Of a DNA stretch of 64,000 bases, positions 35,030 through 45,287 are shown piece by piece. This stretch comes from Hyaloraphidium curvatum (taxonomy: Eukaryota > Monoblepharomycota > Hyaloraphidiomycetes > Hyaloraphidiales > Hyaloraphidiaceae). A model generated the notes under the pieces. It searched no databases, had not been told where the DNA came from, and saw nothing but the letters and a program-made list of their open reading frames with translations. Where the stretch lies: the NCBI GenBank assembly GCA_025558095.1, contig JAIVFI010000007.1:496001-560000 (forward strand), in the 5' to 3' direction. The position numbers and the translations under genes are program-made. The first letter of the stretch is position 1, and each line of letters starts with the position of its first letter.

Positions 35030-37168
35030 TCACGGCGACTTCGGCGCGACCGTTTGGAGTACCTGGCCCGTCGGCGTCGCTGTTGTGCCCGTCTTCAGCT
35101 CGTCGAGCCACTTCATGATATCCTGAGCGCCTTTTTCCACGATCCCGTTGATGTCGACCCCGGCGGCGACGGGATCCCAGTCCTCGGCGAGGATCGCTCC
35201 ATCTGCAGCAAAATCGACGGCCGCCGGCGAGTACTGGAGGTTGGCCGTGCACTTCCTCCTCCCCTTCATCCGGTCCCGGTTGTGCGCGCACAGCCGGAGC
35301 TTCGAGATCAGCTCGTCTGCCAGCGACTCGATCTCGGCTCCACTAAAGTGAACTCCGTCGGGGGCCCTGTGCAGCCGGGCGAGGAAGCGCTGGTGCGAAT
35401 TCAGCAGCAGGAAGCTGCTCCGGTTGTGCGGGGCCGGGTCGAACGGCGGGAGGGGGCCCAGGTTCTCCAGCGCTTTCTCGTCGATTCCCGGCGGGCAACG
35501 GCCTCCGGTCGCCACGACGTACTGAGTCCAGAGCGACCACAGCTGCATCCTGTCTGGCAATCGCCAATCGGCAATGGGATGCAGGCGCATGGAACCTGCG
35601 ACGCTAATGGGCTGCACGTCCGCGTAGAAGATGCGCAGCGGGCCCAACCGATCGATCTCCTTGCGCGCGGGCCGGTTCCGGTCGCGCGACCACCGGTTCT
35701 GCACGTCGACGGCCCTGCGCGCGGTCCGGACCAGGGAAAGCAAGGCATGCAGGTAGAAAAGGTGCGTCCAGTGCCCGTGGTGCGCAGTAGACGCGGCCGG
35801 CCAGTGTCCGAACCCGGCCACGACGGTGTCAAAGAACGTGTACGAGGTCCACAGCCGCCCGAAGCGGTCCGACTCGGGGCCCGAGGAATTGGCAACGGCG
35901 TAGGGTATCGCGAGGGTGTCGTTGGTCAGCCTCCTGGCCGCAAAAGCCATACGCGAAAGCATATCGTCTATCCAGAGATCGGCGCGGACCGTGCCGACCA
36001 GCTCGGTCTTGTCCAGGCGGTACTGTCTGTACGGCGTGTTGAGCACAAAGCCCCGGCCAAAAGGGTCGATGCGGGTCTTGAACGCCTCGTACATAGTGCG
36101 GAGCTGGGAATCGCCTTCGAAGAGCAGGGACTGGGAGACGGCGTTGGATTTGCGGCCCTTCTCGGGTCCTGTGGGCGCATCCGAGCACCGCTTGGGGCAG
36201 AACCTCGTGGTTCGTCCGGTCCGGTCCCTCCGGAAATCCACATGGCGATGGCTGCACGAATAGGGCACGAACACCGCGTCGCGGACGAGATCGGCATGGA
36301 CCCTTTCCACCGCCTCGTCCGATTCGACGCGGAGCCACGTCCCCACCAAGGGGCCGGAAACGTCGGCGCAGTCCGGCGCCGCGGCGGGGGCCGCGAGGTG
36401 CGGGTTGAACGCCGGGTGCCGCAGCTGCGGGCACACCTCGACGCGGTGGCCGCTCACGAGGGAAACGTTCTGGACGTCCGGATGGTGGTCGTACTGGTCC
36501 CGCAGGCCGTCGTGCTTCCGATTCCGCCAGGTCAGCGAAAGCTCGAACTGTCCGGCCGCCAGCAGGTGAAAGTGCAGCTCGGACCTGCACTTTCGCGGCG
36601 ATTCCCAATCCGACGTGCCCGAGTCCAGCTCCGGATGACGGTAGTTCCGCGCGCCCGACGCGGTCGTCCATGGCCATGAGGTTAGCTCGTCGGCCAAATC
36701 GCCCCAGATCGATCGGAGCTTTGTGGGCGACGGCAACAGAGCGTAAAGCTCCGGTCCCTCCAACAACGCGGTCAAGGTATCGGGAGCAAATCGATCTCGC
36801 AGGTATTTGTCCGTCGTGCTGCTGAGCGCACTGGTGTTTGTCTCCGTGGTGCACGCTGCGGCGTCTGTCCGTTGGATCCGAACCACGCCGCGGAAGCAAT
36901 TGTCCGTGGCGAAGCACAGCTGCACCGCGAAGCCCCCCGCGGCGGGTACGTCCGTGCAGCTCAGCTGTCCGGTGCCCAACGAGCTTGGCTGCCCGGTTGC
37001 CGCGGAGCCACCCAATGAGAGGTAATCGGGGTCCGCGATCGGGTCCAGCGGGAAGCCAAAGCCGAGCTGGTCCGGGTCCTCCAACTCCTCCGGTTCTATG
37101 CTCAACATGACCAGCAGCATCGCAGCCAGGAGGAGACCGGCAAACAGGCGCCATCTCGTGGTGCTCAT
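35030..37168 (-). CDS. Type II membrane protein with GDS/DxxH acyl-esterase domain (PC-esterase-like)
   Basis: Intronless, 712 residues. A short cytosolic N-terminus and one signal-anchor helix (LFAGLLLAAMLLVMLSI) predict a Golgi or cell-surface luminal enzyme. The middle has a beta-rich region with Cys pairs, then FEGDSQLRTMYEAF, the GDS nucleophile block of the PC-esterase/TBL/Cas1p group, and near the C-terminus APDGVHFSG, which fits the DxxH motif of the same catalytic triad. The family O-acetylates or de-acetylates glycans and other polymers; substrate here unknown. The overall layout resembles NXPE-type proteins. Its lack of introns contrasts with most neighbours. It is divergent from the DXO gene with 224 bp between starts. 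Confidence 0.7.
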   Translation of the reverse strand: MSTTRWRLFAGLLLAAMLLVMLSIEPEELEDPDQLGFGFPLDPIADPDYLSLGGSAATGQPSSLGTGQLSCTDVPAAGGFAVQLCFATDNCFRGVVRIQRTDAAACTTETNTSALSSTTDKYLRDRFAPDTLTALLEGPELYALLPSPTKLRSIWGDLADELTSWPWTTASGARNYRHPELDSGTSDWESPRKCRSELHFHLLAAGQFELSLTWRNRKHDGLRDQYDHHPDVQNVSLVSGHRVEVCPQLRHPAFNPHLAAPAAAPDCADVSGPLVGTWLRVESDEAVERVHADLVRDAVFVPYSCSHRHVDFRRDRTGRTTRFCPKRCSDAPTGPEKGRKSNAVSQSLLFEGDSQLRTMYEAFKTRIDPFGRGFVLNTPYRQYRLDKTELVGTVRADLWIDDMLSRMAFAARRLTNDTLAIPYAVANSSGPESDRFGRLWTSYTFFDTVVAGFGHWPAASTAHHGHWTHLFYLHALLSLVRTARRAVDVQNRWSRDRNRPARKEIDRLGPLRIFYADVQPISVAGSMRLHPIADWRLPDRMQLWSLWTQYVVATGGRCPPGIDEKALENLGPLPPFDPAPHNRSSFLLLNSHQRFLARLHRAPDGVHFSGAEIESLADELISKLRLCAHNRDRMKGRRKCTANLQYSPAAVDFAADGAILAEDWDPVAAGVDINGIVEKGAQDIMKWLDELKTGTTATPTGQVLQTVAPKSP

Positions 37169-37392
37169 GCCCGAAACGGGCGACTACAGGGTGCGGCCCG
37201 TGGCGGGCCGCCAGCCGAGCGGTCGAGCCGGGGCCGGCGCGGGCTGAACCAAATGGGCCCAGCGCTTCGCAATGAAGCCGAGAGCGGCGGGGACCTCCAG
37301 TGGGCAGGGCGGCGGGGCGGTGATGATGCGGGGATTCTCGTCCCCTTGTCGTCCCCGACCTGTCCCCGACCCTTCGCGCCCACCCGTACGCG

Positions 37393-38523
37393 ATGGCGCG
37401 TCCAAAGACGGCCGGCGCGTTCGAAATCCCGCCGGCCGATCGGCTGGACCGCGAGGGCGTGCCGTTCCAGCGGCCGTTGCAGGTCGCGTGCTTTTCATGG
37501 GATGCAAATCGCCGCCTCGCGCTCGACGACCGCGGCCTGCGCTTCTACGCGCCGCCAAACATCGCCGTGCCGCTCTCGGCGGGCTTCGAGAGCTACGTGA
37601 CGCGCGCGCTCGCCGTGCCCGAGCACCTGGACGCGCTGCTGGCCGCCCTGCTGGCAGGCTCGCTCGTGACCCCGCACCCGCCGGCCACGCCCGAGGCGCG
37701 CAGGCACCTGCCCGCGTTCGTCACGTGGCGGGGCATTCTCACGAAGCTCTTTTCGGCCGCGCACGATCGCCGGGAACCCTTCGAACTGCGCGCCACACGG
37801 TTCAACGGAACCATCTACCTCGTGGAGAATGAGCTGCCCGAAAAGGCGGAACGCGAGCGAAACATGAGCGCGAGAGAGGCGCTGTTTGCCTACGGGGGTT
37901 ACAAGTTCGAAGCCTTGTGCACGCTGCCTGTGCCCTTTCCAAAGGCCACGGAGCAAATGCTGCAGGCGCGCGACACCGCGCCAGTCAACAACAACGAGCA
38001 GTTCTGCTCCGTGCTCAAGACGCGGATCGGCGAGGATCTGGTGTTCATCGGGGCCGAGGTCGACTGCGCGGCGGCGCCGCCGGACCATCCCACGTCGACG
38101 GCAAACTACATCGAGCTCAAGACGAACCGCGTCATCGCCAACGACCGGCAGCGGCGCACGTTCGAAAACAAGCTGCTCAAGATCTACCTGCAGTCGTACC
38201 TGGCGGGCATCCCGAAGGTCATCGTCGGGTTCCGCAACGACGACCACGTCGTCGAAGACCTGCGCGAGTTTGCCACCCTTGACATTCCCGCCATGCTCCT
38301 CGGCCGCGTGGATTGGGATGCAAACGCCTGTTTGTCCTTCGGCGCGTCGTTGCTCGGTTTTCTGAAGCGGACAGTGGTCGTGGACGACCCCGATGTGGTG
38401 TATGCGGTCCGGATGGAGGAGGACGCCTTGCAGATCGTGGTGTACGAGGGCCGGCGCGATCCGGCACTGCGCTTCCTTCCCACGTGGTACACCACTGGCG
38501 AGGGCCGCCCGCCGGATGTGTAG
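37393..38523 (+). CDS. DXO/Rai1 decapping nuclease
   Basis: Decapping and 5'-end quality-control enzyme that removes incomplete or non-canonical (for example NAD) caps from RNA; fungal Rai1 also partners the 5' exonuclease Rat1 in the nucleus. 376 residues, intronless, normal length. Family motifs in order: YGGYKFEALCT, NNNEQFCSVLKTRIGEDLVFIGAEVDC (Glu and Asp metal ligands), NYIELKT, and the long conserved helix KLLKIYLQSYLAGIPKVIVG. The N-terminal PFQRPLQVACFSWD and LALDDRGLRFY also match the family. The 3' end lies 36 bp from the stop of the convergent Zpr1 gene. Confidence 0.95.
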   Translation: MARPKTAGAFEIPPADRLDREGVPFQRPLQVACFSWDANRRLALDDRGLRFYAPPNIAVPLSAGFESYVTRALAVPEHLDALLAALLAGSLVTPHPPATPEARRHLPAFVTWRGILTKLFSAAHDRREPFELRATRFNGTIYLVENELPEKAERERNMSAREALFAYGGYKFEALCTLPVPFPKATEQMLQARDTAPVNNNEQFCSVLKTRIGEDLVFIGAEVDCAAAPPDHPTSTANYIELKTNRVIANDRQRRTFENKLLKIYLQSYLAGIPKVIVGFRNDDHVVEDLREFATLDIPAMLLGRVDWDANACLSFGASLLGFLKRTVVVDDPDVVYAVRMEEDALQIVVYEGRRDPALRFLPTWYTTGEGRPPDV

Positions 38524-38559
38524 CCAGAACAAGGAGCGCCTCTCTGGACCTCAGCCCCT

Positions 38560-40109
38560 CTATGCACTCTCCTCGTGCGTAGCATGCTCTACACCGTCAC
38601 CCTCCTCGCCCTCCGCATTCTCCTCGGTACCGTACCGGTCCGTGTGCATGTCGTTCAGGCCGAGCATCTCGTTCTGCTCCCAAGTCCGGTCGTAGTCCTC
38701 TATCGTCATGTTCGGGTCCGGATCGGGCGCGTAGAGGTTCTGGAGGTAGCTGTTTGCCGCCGGGTCGTCCAGCACCAGGGTCCACGGCACCACCTCCATG
38801 TTGATCACGGAGGTGAGCTTCCGTATCAGGTTAGCAAACACCGCCTTGCGCGTCTGGTCCACCGAATCGCCGTGGCTGAACGGGTTCCTGGTCTCCAGCT
38901 CGTCCCGTACCCGGATCAGCAGCCCCTCCAGCGTCGTAAACTGCCCGCCCAGCGTGCCGGGCGTGAGCTCCAGCTCGACCTCGGGGATCGACAGCCCGCA
39001 CGTCTCGCTCTTGAGCACGTCCCGGGTGAGGTCCTCCGCCTCGGTCACCTTGAGCGTGATCCGCCGCCCCTGCTCGGCGATCGCGCCCCCGGCCTTGACC
39101 TCGTTGCTCTTGAAGCCGCACGAGTCACACGACGAGGCCATGATGACCACCTCCTTGAAGTAGGGGATGGAGATGACGTGCATGCGGGTGTCGTTGGGCG
39201 CGGTGCAGTTGGAGCAGTTGGTGTGGAACTGGAGCACCTCGGGCAAGTTCTCCTCGTCCTCTTCCACTGAACGGCACAAGCAATGAGTGGGAAATTCGGC
39301 GGGATATTGGCGGGAAGCGGAACCCACATTGCTTCGCGGACGCGGTAACGGCGGCTGCCTCGGCATCCTGCGGCACTTCGGGTTCGGCCTCGGTGGCGTT
39401 CAGACCCAGCATCTCGTTCTGTTCCGGAGTCCGCTCGTAACGTCGGGAGGCTATCTTCTTGTCCTTGAGCGGCGCCGTCCTGCGGAGAGGCGGTGAGCCT
39501 CCCGGATACCGTCGTTGCTCAGCAAGGTCCTCACAAGCTCTCGATGTAGCTGTTTCCTGAGGGATCGTCCAGCTCGATGTGAAACGGTCGCTTGAGCTCA
39601 ATGAGCTCGCCCAGTCCTTCCACGATCCCCTGAATCTTGTCGTGCAGCTCCGGTTCCATGATCTTCCGCACAGGTTGTTCTGCCGAGAGCGCCTCGACGG
39701 CCCGCTTCAGCAGCCCTTCCACCGTGGTCAGCATCGCCGGCTGACTCCGCGCCGGGATCTCAAAGTCCAGCTCCGGAACGCGCGCGGCGCAGCTCTCCAT
39801 CTTTACGATCTGGCGGTTCATGTCCGCCTCGTCCTCCACGCGGCACACCTCGAACAGGCCCTTCTCTGCCACGGACCCGGCGCTTTGCACCTCATTATTC
39901 TTGAACCCGCAGTGCGGGCACTCGAATGCCATGAGGACGATCTCCCGGAAGTGCGGGATGCGCGTGAGGAGCAGCCGGGTGGTGCCCTGCTCGTGGCAGT
40001 TCATGCACAGGGACTGGATCTCCGTCACCGGGTTGTCGGGATCGATGTCCACGAAAAGAGGCTGCGGAGCCGCCGCGGACGCGGTCTCCGCGTCGCCTTC
40101 GGAGGCCAT
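38560..40109 (-). CDS. ZPR1: Zinc-finger protein Zpr1
   Basis: Conserved eukaryotic protein that binds eEF1A and aids its folding, shuttling between cytoplasm and nucleus. 477 residues; exons 40109-39535, 39479-39328, 39266-38560 (introns 55 and 61 nt). Two Zpr1 modules, each a C4 finger plus beta domain: finger 1 CMNCHEQG...CPHCGFKNNEVQ, finger 2 CSNCTAPNDTR...CDSCGFKSNEVK. Each module ends in a DDPSGNSYI or DDPAANSYL signature. The end is acidic (TEENAEGEEGDG). Both splices restore continuous family sequence (PLKDKKIASRRYERT; EEDEENLPEVLQFHTNC). Confidence 0.96.
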
Positions 40110-40336
40110 CGCCGGGGGACGTTGATGATTTGTTTGCGCCGAAGCTCCGCCCCGATCGATTATCACTTCGAAGCTCGTCTGCCAGGATCGAAGTGCTTCT
40201 TCGCGAAGACATGCATTGCTCCAAACTCTACATCGCCTCGTCGCGTCCATCTATGCTTCTATGGATTCTCGTCGTCCCCGACGGCCGATCACATCTTCAC
40301 CGAAGGCGCTCCCTTGAACGAACCAACCCGAGCGGA

Positions 40337-43300
40337 TCACCTGCCCTGCTGAACGAGCCGCCCCAATGCCGCGAGCAGATCCTGCTGCCGCGCGGGCTTG
40401 GGAACAAAGTCGTTCATGCCGCTTTCCTGAGCACGCACCCGATCCCCGGCAAAGGCGTTGCCTGACAGCGCGCAGATGTAGATCGCATCGCCGGCGAGCT
40501 CGCGGATGCGCCTCGTCGCTTCGAACCCGTCCATCTCGGGCATCTGGAGGTCCATGAAGATGACCTCGTACTGCCTCCCGTCGTCCGCGGCACTCTGCAC
40601 CCTTTCGATCGCCTGGAATCCGTCGTTGGCAAAATCGTACTTCTGGTGCAAGCGCTGGAGCAGTTTGCCCGTCACTCTTTGGTTGATCAGGTTGTCCTCC
40701 ACCACGAGAACCCTGAAGACGGGCAGCTTGACGGGCCCGAGTTTCGTGTCCACAAAGATCTCGGCCGCGGCCGCAGGCCGTTTTGCGGGTTTCGAGGGGG
40801 ATGGCGTTTGACGGTCGGGTCCGGGCGCCGGCGACTCGAGCACCGTCGTCGCAGACAGGTTATGCGCCAGGGAAAAGTAGTCGCGCGGCTCCACGGCAGA
40901 CGCCCTCGGCGACGAGAGAGCTTCTAGTCCTGCCTGAGGAGTCCCAATGCCCGAAGGAGTTGTCAGGATGGTTGGCAGCGAGCTGTCCGAGGAGTCACCG
41001 ATCTCTTCCAACGACACGTCCGCCACGCGGGTCAGGCCACTCGTATCGGTAGTCGATGTTCGGAGGGGAGTCGCAGGCGACTTGACTGCTTCGACTTGGG
41101 CAGTGCCACCACCGGCATCCGTTGCCTCGAAAAAGACAGGCTTTGCACGCAGAACGTCGCGGACGTCCGCGACAGACAATGTGTCGTTCGGCAGCTCGTT
41201 GATGAAGCGCACGACCGCCGACATCTTGGCCGGTCGCAGGAGAACGGTCACCTCGTGCGCCTTGGTCAGGCGAAGCGACTTCCTGAACGTTTTGTGCGAC
41301 CCCGGTCCGCACAGGAGCAAACATCGTTTGGATAGTCCGCTCCTCAGAATGCACTTGAGAGCGCTGACCTCGTGCATGCATGTCCTGAAGTCCATCACGA
41401 GGGCCGAGACCGACTTGTCGGTCAGAAGGAAATCTCCCAGACTAGAGCATTCGATGATTGCAGCCGAATCCACCCCAAGCGCCTGCAACAGGTATCGCAG
41501 CGCGTCTCTGTTCAGGGGCCTATTGTCCACGATGGCGAACGAAATCGAGGACGGCGATCTCGAAAGCTCCAAAGGCTCCTGAACGGAGTCGGCCAGTTTT
41601 GCCTTGCCGGGAGAAAGGCGGTCGAGAAAGACCCGAAAGCAGAATGTTGCGCCCCGGTTCTCGAGCCGCGACAGGACCTCAAGGTCCTCTTCATGCATGC
41701 CCGCGCCATCCGAAAGCCACACGTCGCCACCCATTAGTGTCGTAAGCTTCTTTACGATGTTGAGGCCGAGCCCGGTGCCGCCGAAACGTCTCGTAATGCT
41801 CTCGTCCAGCTGTGCAAACTGCTTGAACAGCTTCTCCTTGTGCTCGTGCGAGACGCCAACGCCCGTGTCGCGGACAGCGCCCTCCACCAAGATACGCGTA
41901 GGGTCGTCTGCCGGGACACTCGTTCGCAGGATCAACACGACGTCGCCTTCCAGAGGCGTGAATTTGATCGCATTGTTGAGGAGCTGTGAATGACAATTAA
42001 ACGAAATTCACGGCAAGTAAAGGACCGGAGACTCACGTTGACCAAGATCTGCCGAAACCGCGTGACATCTCCGGCCGCCACTCGCGTCTCCGGCTCCTCG
42101 AACAGATACGCTGCGAATCTAAGTCAACAAAGGGAGACCAGGCCGAGCGAGAACCCCACCATTGATCTGCGGGCCGTCCTTGGAAGCCGCCGTGGACACG
42201 ATCTCGATTGCCAGATCCATGGCTTCCCGGATCGCAAATGGCCGCTTCTCCAACGCCAGCGAGCTCGACTCGTACTTGGAGAAATCCAGAATGTTCGACA
42301 CGATCTGCAACAGAAGGTCGCCGCTTTGCTTGATGATTGTGACAAGCTCCTGCGCCTCGGCGAACTCTGCGTCATCTTCGTTCTCCGCATTGGCAAAGAA
42401 GCCATCGAGCAGGATCCCGGAAAGAGCGGTGACGGCATACAGCGGTGCTTGCAGCAACCCGATCAGACGACCTTTGAAGTTTTGCTCTGCAAATGCACTT
42501 ACTTCTCAGCTCGTGAGAAACGATCGTGAGGAAGTTGCGATGCTCCGCCGCCACCTCGATCTCCTTCCGCGCCGCCAACAGCAATTCGTTTTGTTGCTTC
42601 AGATTTTCCATCTAAAGAAGCATGTCAAACGTCGTCCAGCATTGTCAACCAACCTGACGTACCCGAAGCCGATCGACTTCGATTGCGTTGGCTGCAACGG
42701 AAGGTAAGAACAATGATGAACGCAATTCGAGCTCGTCACCTTGATTCAGGGCGATACCGATTTGCTCCGCAGTGTCGGTGACCAGGCTCGCGGCAAACTC
42801 CACCCTCTCGGGCAGATTGTCCTTGTCCGGTCCCGGATCCTGAATGTGCAGGACAAGAAGGCCCCATTCCGACGCATCCATACGATCGTTCGAGGTCTTC
42901 GATGTGCTCTCCCCCACTGTCGCGTTCTGATCCGCACCAGGCGTACCTGCCGGAGTCGTTCCCGGTGACCCAGAGGTCGCGAACCCAGCATCGGAGGCCG
43001 TCGGAAGGGGGAAGCGAATCATGATGACAGCCCCGATATCATCCATGGGCCCGAGGCGATGTCGGACCCGCTGGTGCGGATGTTCGTGTCCGATCTCCAC
43101 AGCAGTGAAGATCTCGCGCATGGCCTCCGAATCGCGATCCGTGAATAAGGTGATGCATTTCGACGTCTCCAAGGCGACGGCGATTGGAGCGACCCGCGTG
43201 TCCAGATCGTGGAAAGGCAGCTTCTCCACGCCATTCGAATACTCAGCGAAGAGAGACATTTTTGTTTCCTGGAAGCTCGGAAGATAGATGAGGCAACGCC

Positions 43301-44309
43301 CTCCGTACCGGCCCTCCGGCTGGGCCATCCATGGAGAATCGCCGTCCGGTCCATACTGGTCCGCGTCCAAGTACTCTTCCAGCAAGCGGGCACTCGCATC
43401 CAACGGGTTTTCGGCAGCGTCTGGAGAGCCGGGCGCAGCGAATACAGAACCGTCCTCGCCCAGCTCCGAAGGAGGTTTGGAAAACAGGTCTCGCTTCAAG
43501 AGAGCCCTTCCAATCTCCCTCGCAGAGATCCGCAGAATCGCGGCCCGCGCGAGCGTTCTGCGAATCTTGATGATGATGTGGCGGAGCAGTACGAGAGAAT
43601 CGCTCTGGTACCGAAGCGATCGTTCCGACAAATGCTTCTTTGCCAGTTCGTTCTCCAACCTGTCGTGCGAGCACTGTGAGGAAGAGATGCGACTGCAACG
43701 GATCATGACCTACGCCTGAATGAATCTGGGAATCATGACGGCCTTTGGGGCCAGGCGAATAAGCACGTACGCGGTGTAAAGGCTCACAATGCTCGTCAAG
43801 ATCTTCGAGACGTTGAGGAGAACGAACGTCCAGTGATAGAACGGTACGAAGGCGCCGATGAAATGGGTCGTGCCGCAGAGGAGGATGAACTGAACGGTGG
43901 CAGATCAGAGGCGCGACGGTAGGTAACGCGTGTAGAAGGAACTCACGGCGACGAAGAGATGCACCACAGACTCCACCGGCAGGTGGGTCTGCGCTTGCTT
44001 CATGAACCAGAACATGCTCAGCGGGATGCTGAAGTAGGCCAGGGCGATGCCAAAGTCTGTAGTGAAGGAGCAAGGTTGAAGCGTAGTCGGCGCGGACGGA
44101 AGACCACGGCTCTCACCACTGACGGCGCTCACGACCTTCCCCGCACCGCTCATGGGCAGGCACGGCTGTGATGTGCCACCATAGAATGATGAGTCCCGTA
44201 CGGGTGGAGGGGCCGGGGCCTCGTTTCGGGCGACAATGGCAGCGCCCCCCACGGAGGTTGCACCAGCGACGCACAGAGCCGCAAGCGCCAGATGGCCCCA
44301 GCGCTTCAT
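40337..44309 (-). CDS. Ethylene-receptor-like hybrid histidine kinase
   Basis: 1,184-residue membrane sensor kinase. Exons: 44309-44117, 44056-43947, 43889-43714, 43659-42740, 42691-42654, 42611-42503, 42447-42160, 42110-42037, 41983-40337; introns 42-60 nt. A hydrophobic N-terminal segment (1-26) precedes a three-helix sensor matching plant ETR1: SDFGIALAYFSIPL, FILLCGTTHFIGAF and KILTSIVSLYTAYVL. Asp65, Tyr72, Ile103, Cys106 and His110 fall at the spacing of the ETR1 copper/ethylene-binding residues. Next come a coiled linker, a GAF domain (about 190-460), DHp with phospho-acceptor His512 (SHELRTPLYAV), HATPase (LLNNAIKFT, DTGVGV, GGTGLGL), a degenerate receiver (783-890) and a C-terminal receiver with Asp1114 (FMDLQMPEMDG) and FVPKP. 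Catalytic residues are intact. ATG 44309 is the only sensible start. Ethylene binding is inferred from residues, not shown. Confidence 0.92.
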
Positions 44310-44512
44310 TGCCAGCGACTCAGAGGCTCGATACTCCTCGGAAACCACCGGTTTCCGCTGGAAGGGAATGGTCGGCGGGTGATAGCTTCCGTATGTTTAC
44401 GAGAGGCTTTTGGCGTCGGCGGGCCCGACCGACCGATGACATGACATCAACCTGCGAAATACAACTCGTTCAGAATTGCCGGCAGAAGATTGATGCGGAA
44501 AACGTACAACAT

Positions 44513-45287
44513 TCAATCTGCGGAACCGTTCTCCCCTACTTCGCCGCCTGACGCGTCATTCGGTTCCGGTTCCTGCTTAACAGCTGAGGAGGCAGGTCTG
44601 CGGGAGCGACCCTTGTTCGAGCGATCTCCCGGCCCCGATTGCTTCAAATTGTCAAGAAAGGTCTCCATAACGGCTTCATAGTCATCGAAGCCGAGCTGTC
44701 CCATAGCCCATAACACGTCCTCGCCCGTCAAGGCCTTTCGGTCTTCCGACAAACAGTGCTCCGCGGCTGGAAAGAGACATCGATCAGACCGTCACCATCG
44801 CACAATCTCAAAGCAGGTCACCTTCGCTCGTAATGAAGCTGATGAACTCGCTCGCACACTCCAAGATGCTGTCCTTGGCGTCCTTGGCGATCTTTGCGGT
44901 TTCCGGCAGCACCGACTTGATGATCCTGGACACGTTCGCGTCCGGGAGGAATCGATCGTGCTCCTTGACATCCTTTCCGTCGTCCTCCTCGCTAGCCACA
45001 GCCGACGCGCTCCCGGAACGATCTCTCCGCTGCCGCCTCGGCGGTCCCGAGGAAGCAGACGCGTCGCTCGCGTCGTAATCGTCGTCCGCTCCATCGTCCT
45101 CGCTTTTTGGTGCCCACTCCTCGTCATCCGCGGCATCGGGAGCCAGTTTGGAGACGGAAACGGGGGTCGCAGTGGGGATCGTCACCTTCCCCTTGCGCGC
45201 TGCGGGACGCGTCCGCGGGCTCCCATCGGTCTCATCGACATCCTTAGAAGGTTCAGGTTCTTTTCCGCCGCGTTTCCGACCCGACAT
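44513..45287 (-). CDS. NF-YB / HAP3 CCAAT-binding factor subunit
   Basis: Histone-fold subunit of the NF-Y (HAP2/3/5) complex that binds CCAAT promoters. 239 residues; exons 45287-44822 and 44766-44513 (55-nt intron). The histone fold starts at residue 111: [60 protein letters not shown], then [14 protein letters not shown]. The splice falls in the conserved TSEA(S/A)E segment. An unusual 110-residue N-terminal extension is rich in Arg, Ser and acidic residues, with RRQRR that could be a nuclear signal. The C-terminal tail is basic then acidic. The upstream region contains an AATC-rich tract (45337-45355) but no perfect CCAAT. Confidence 0.95.
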
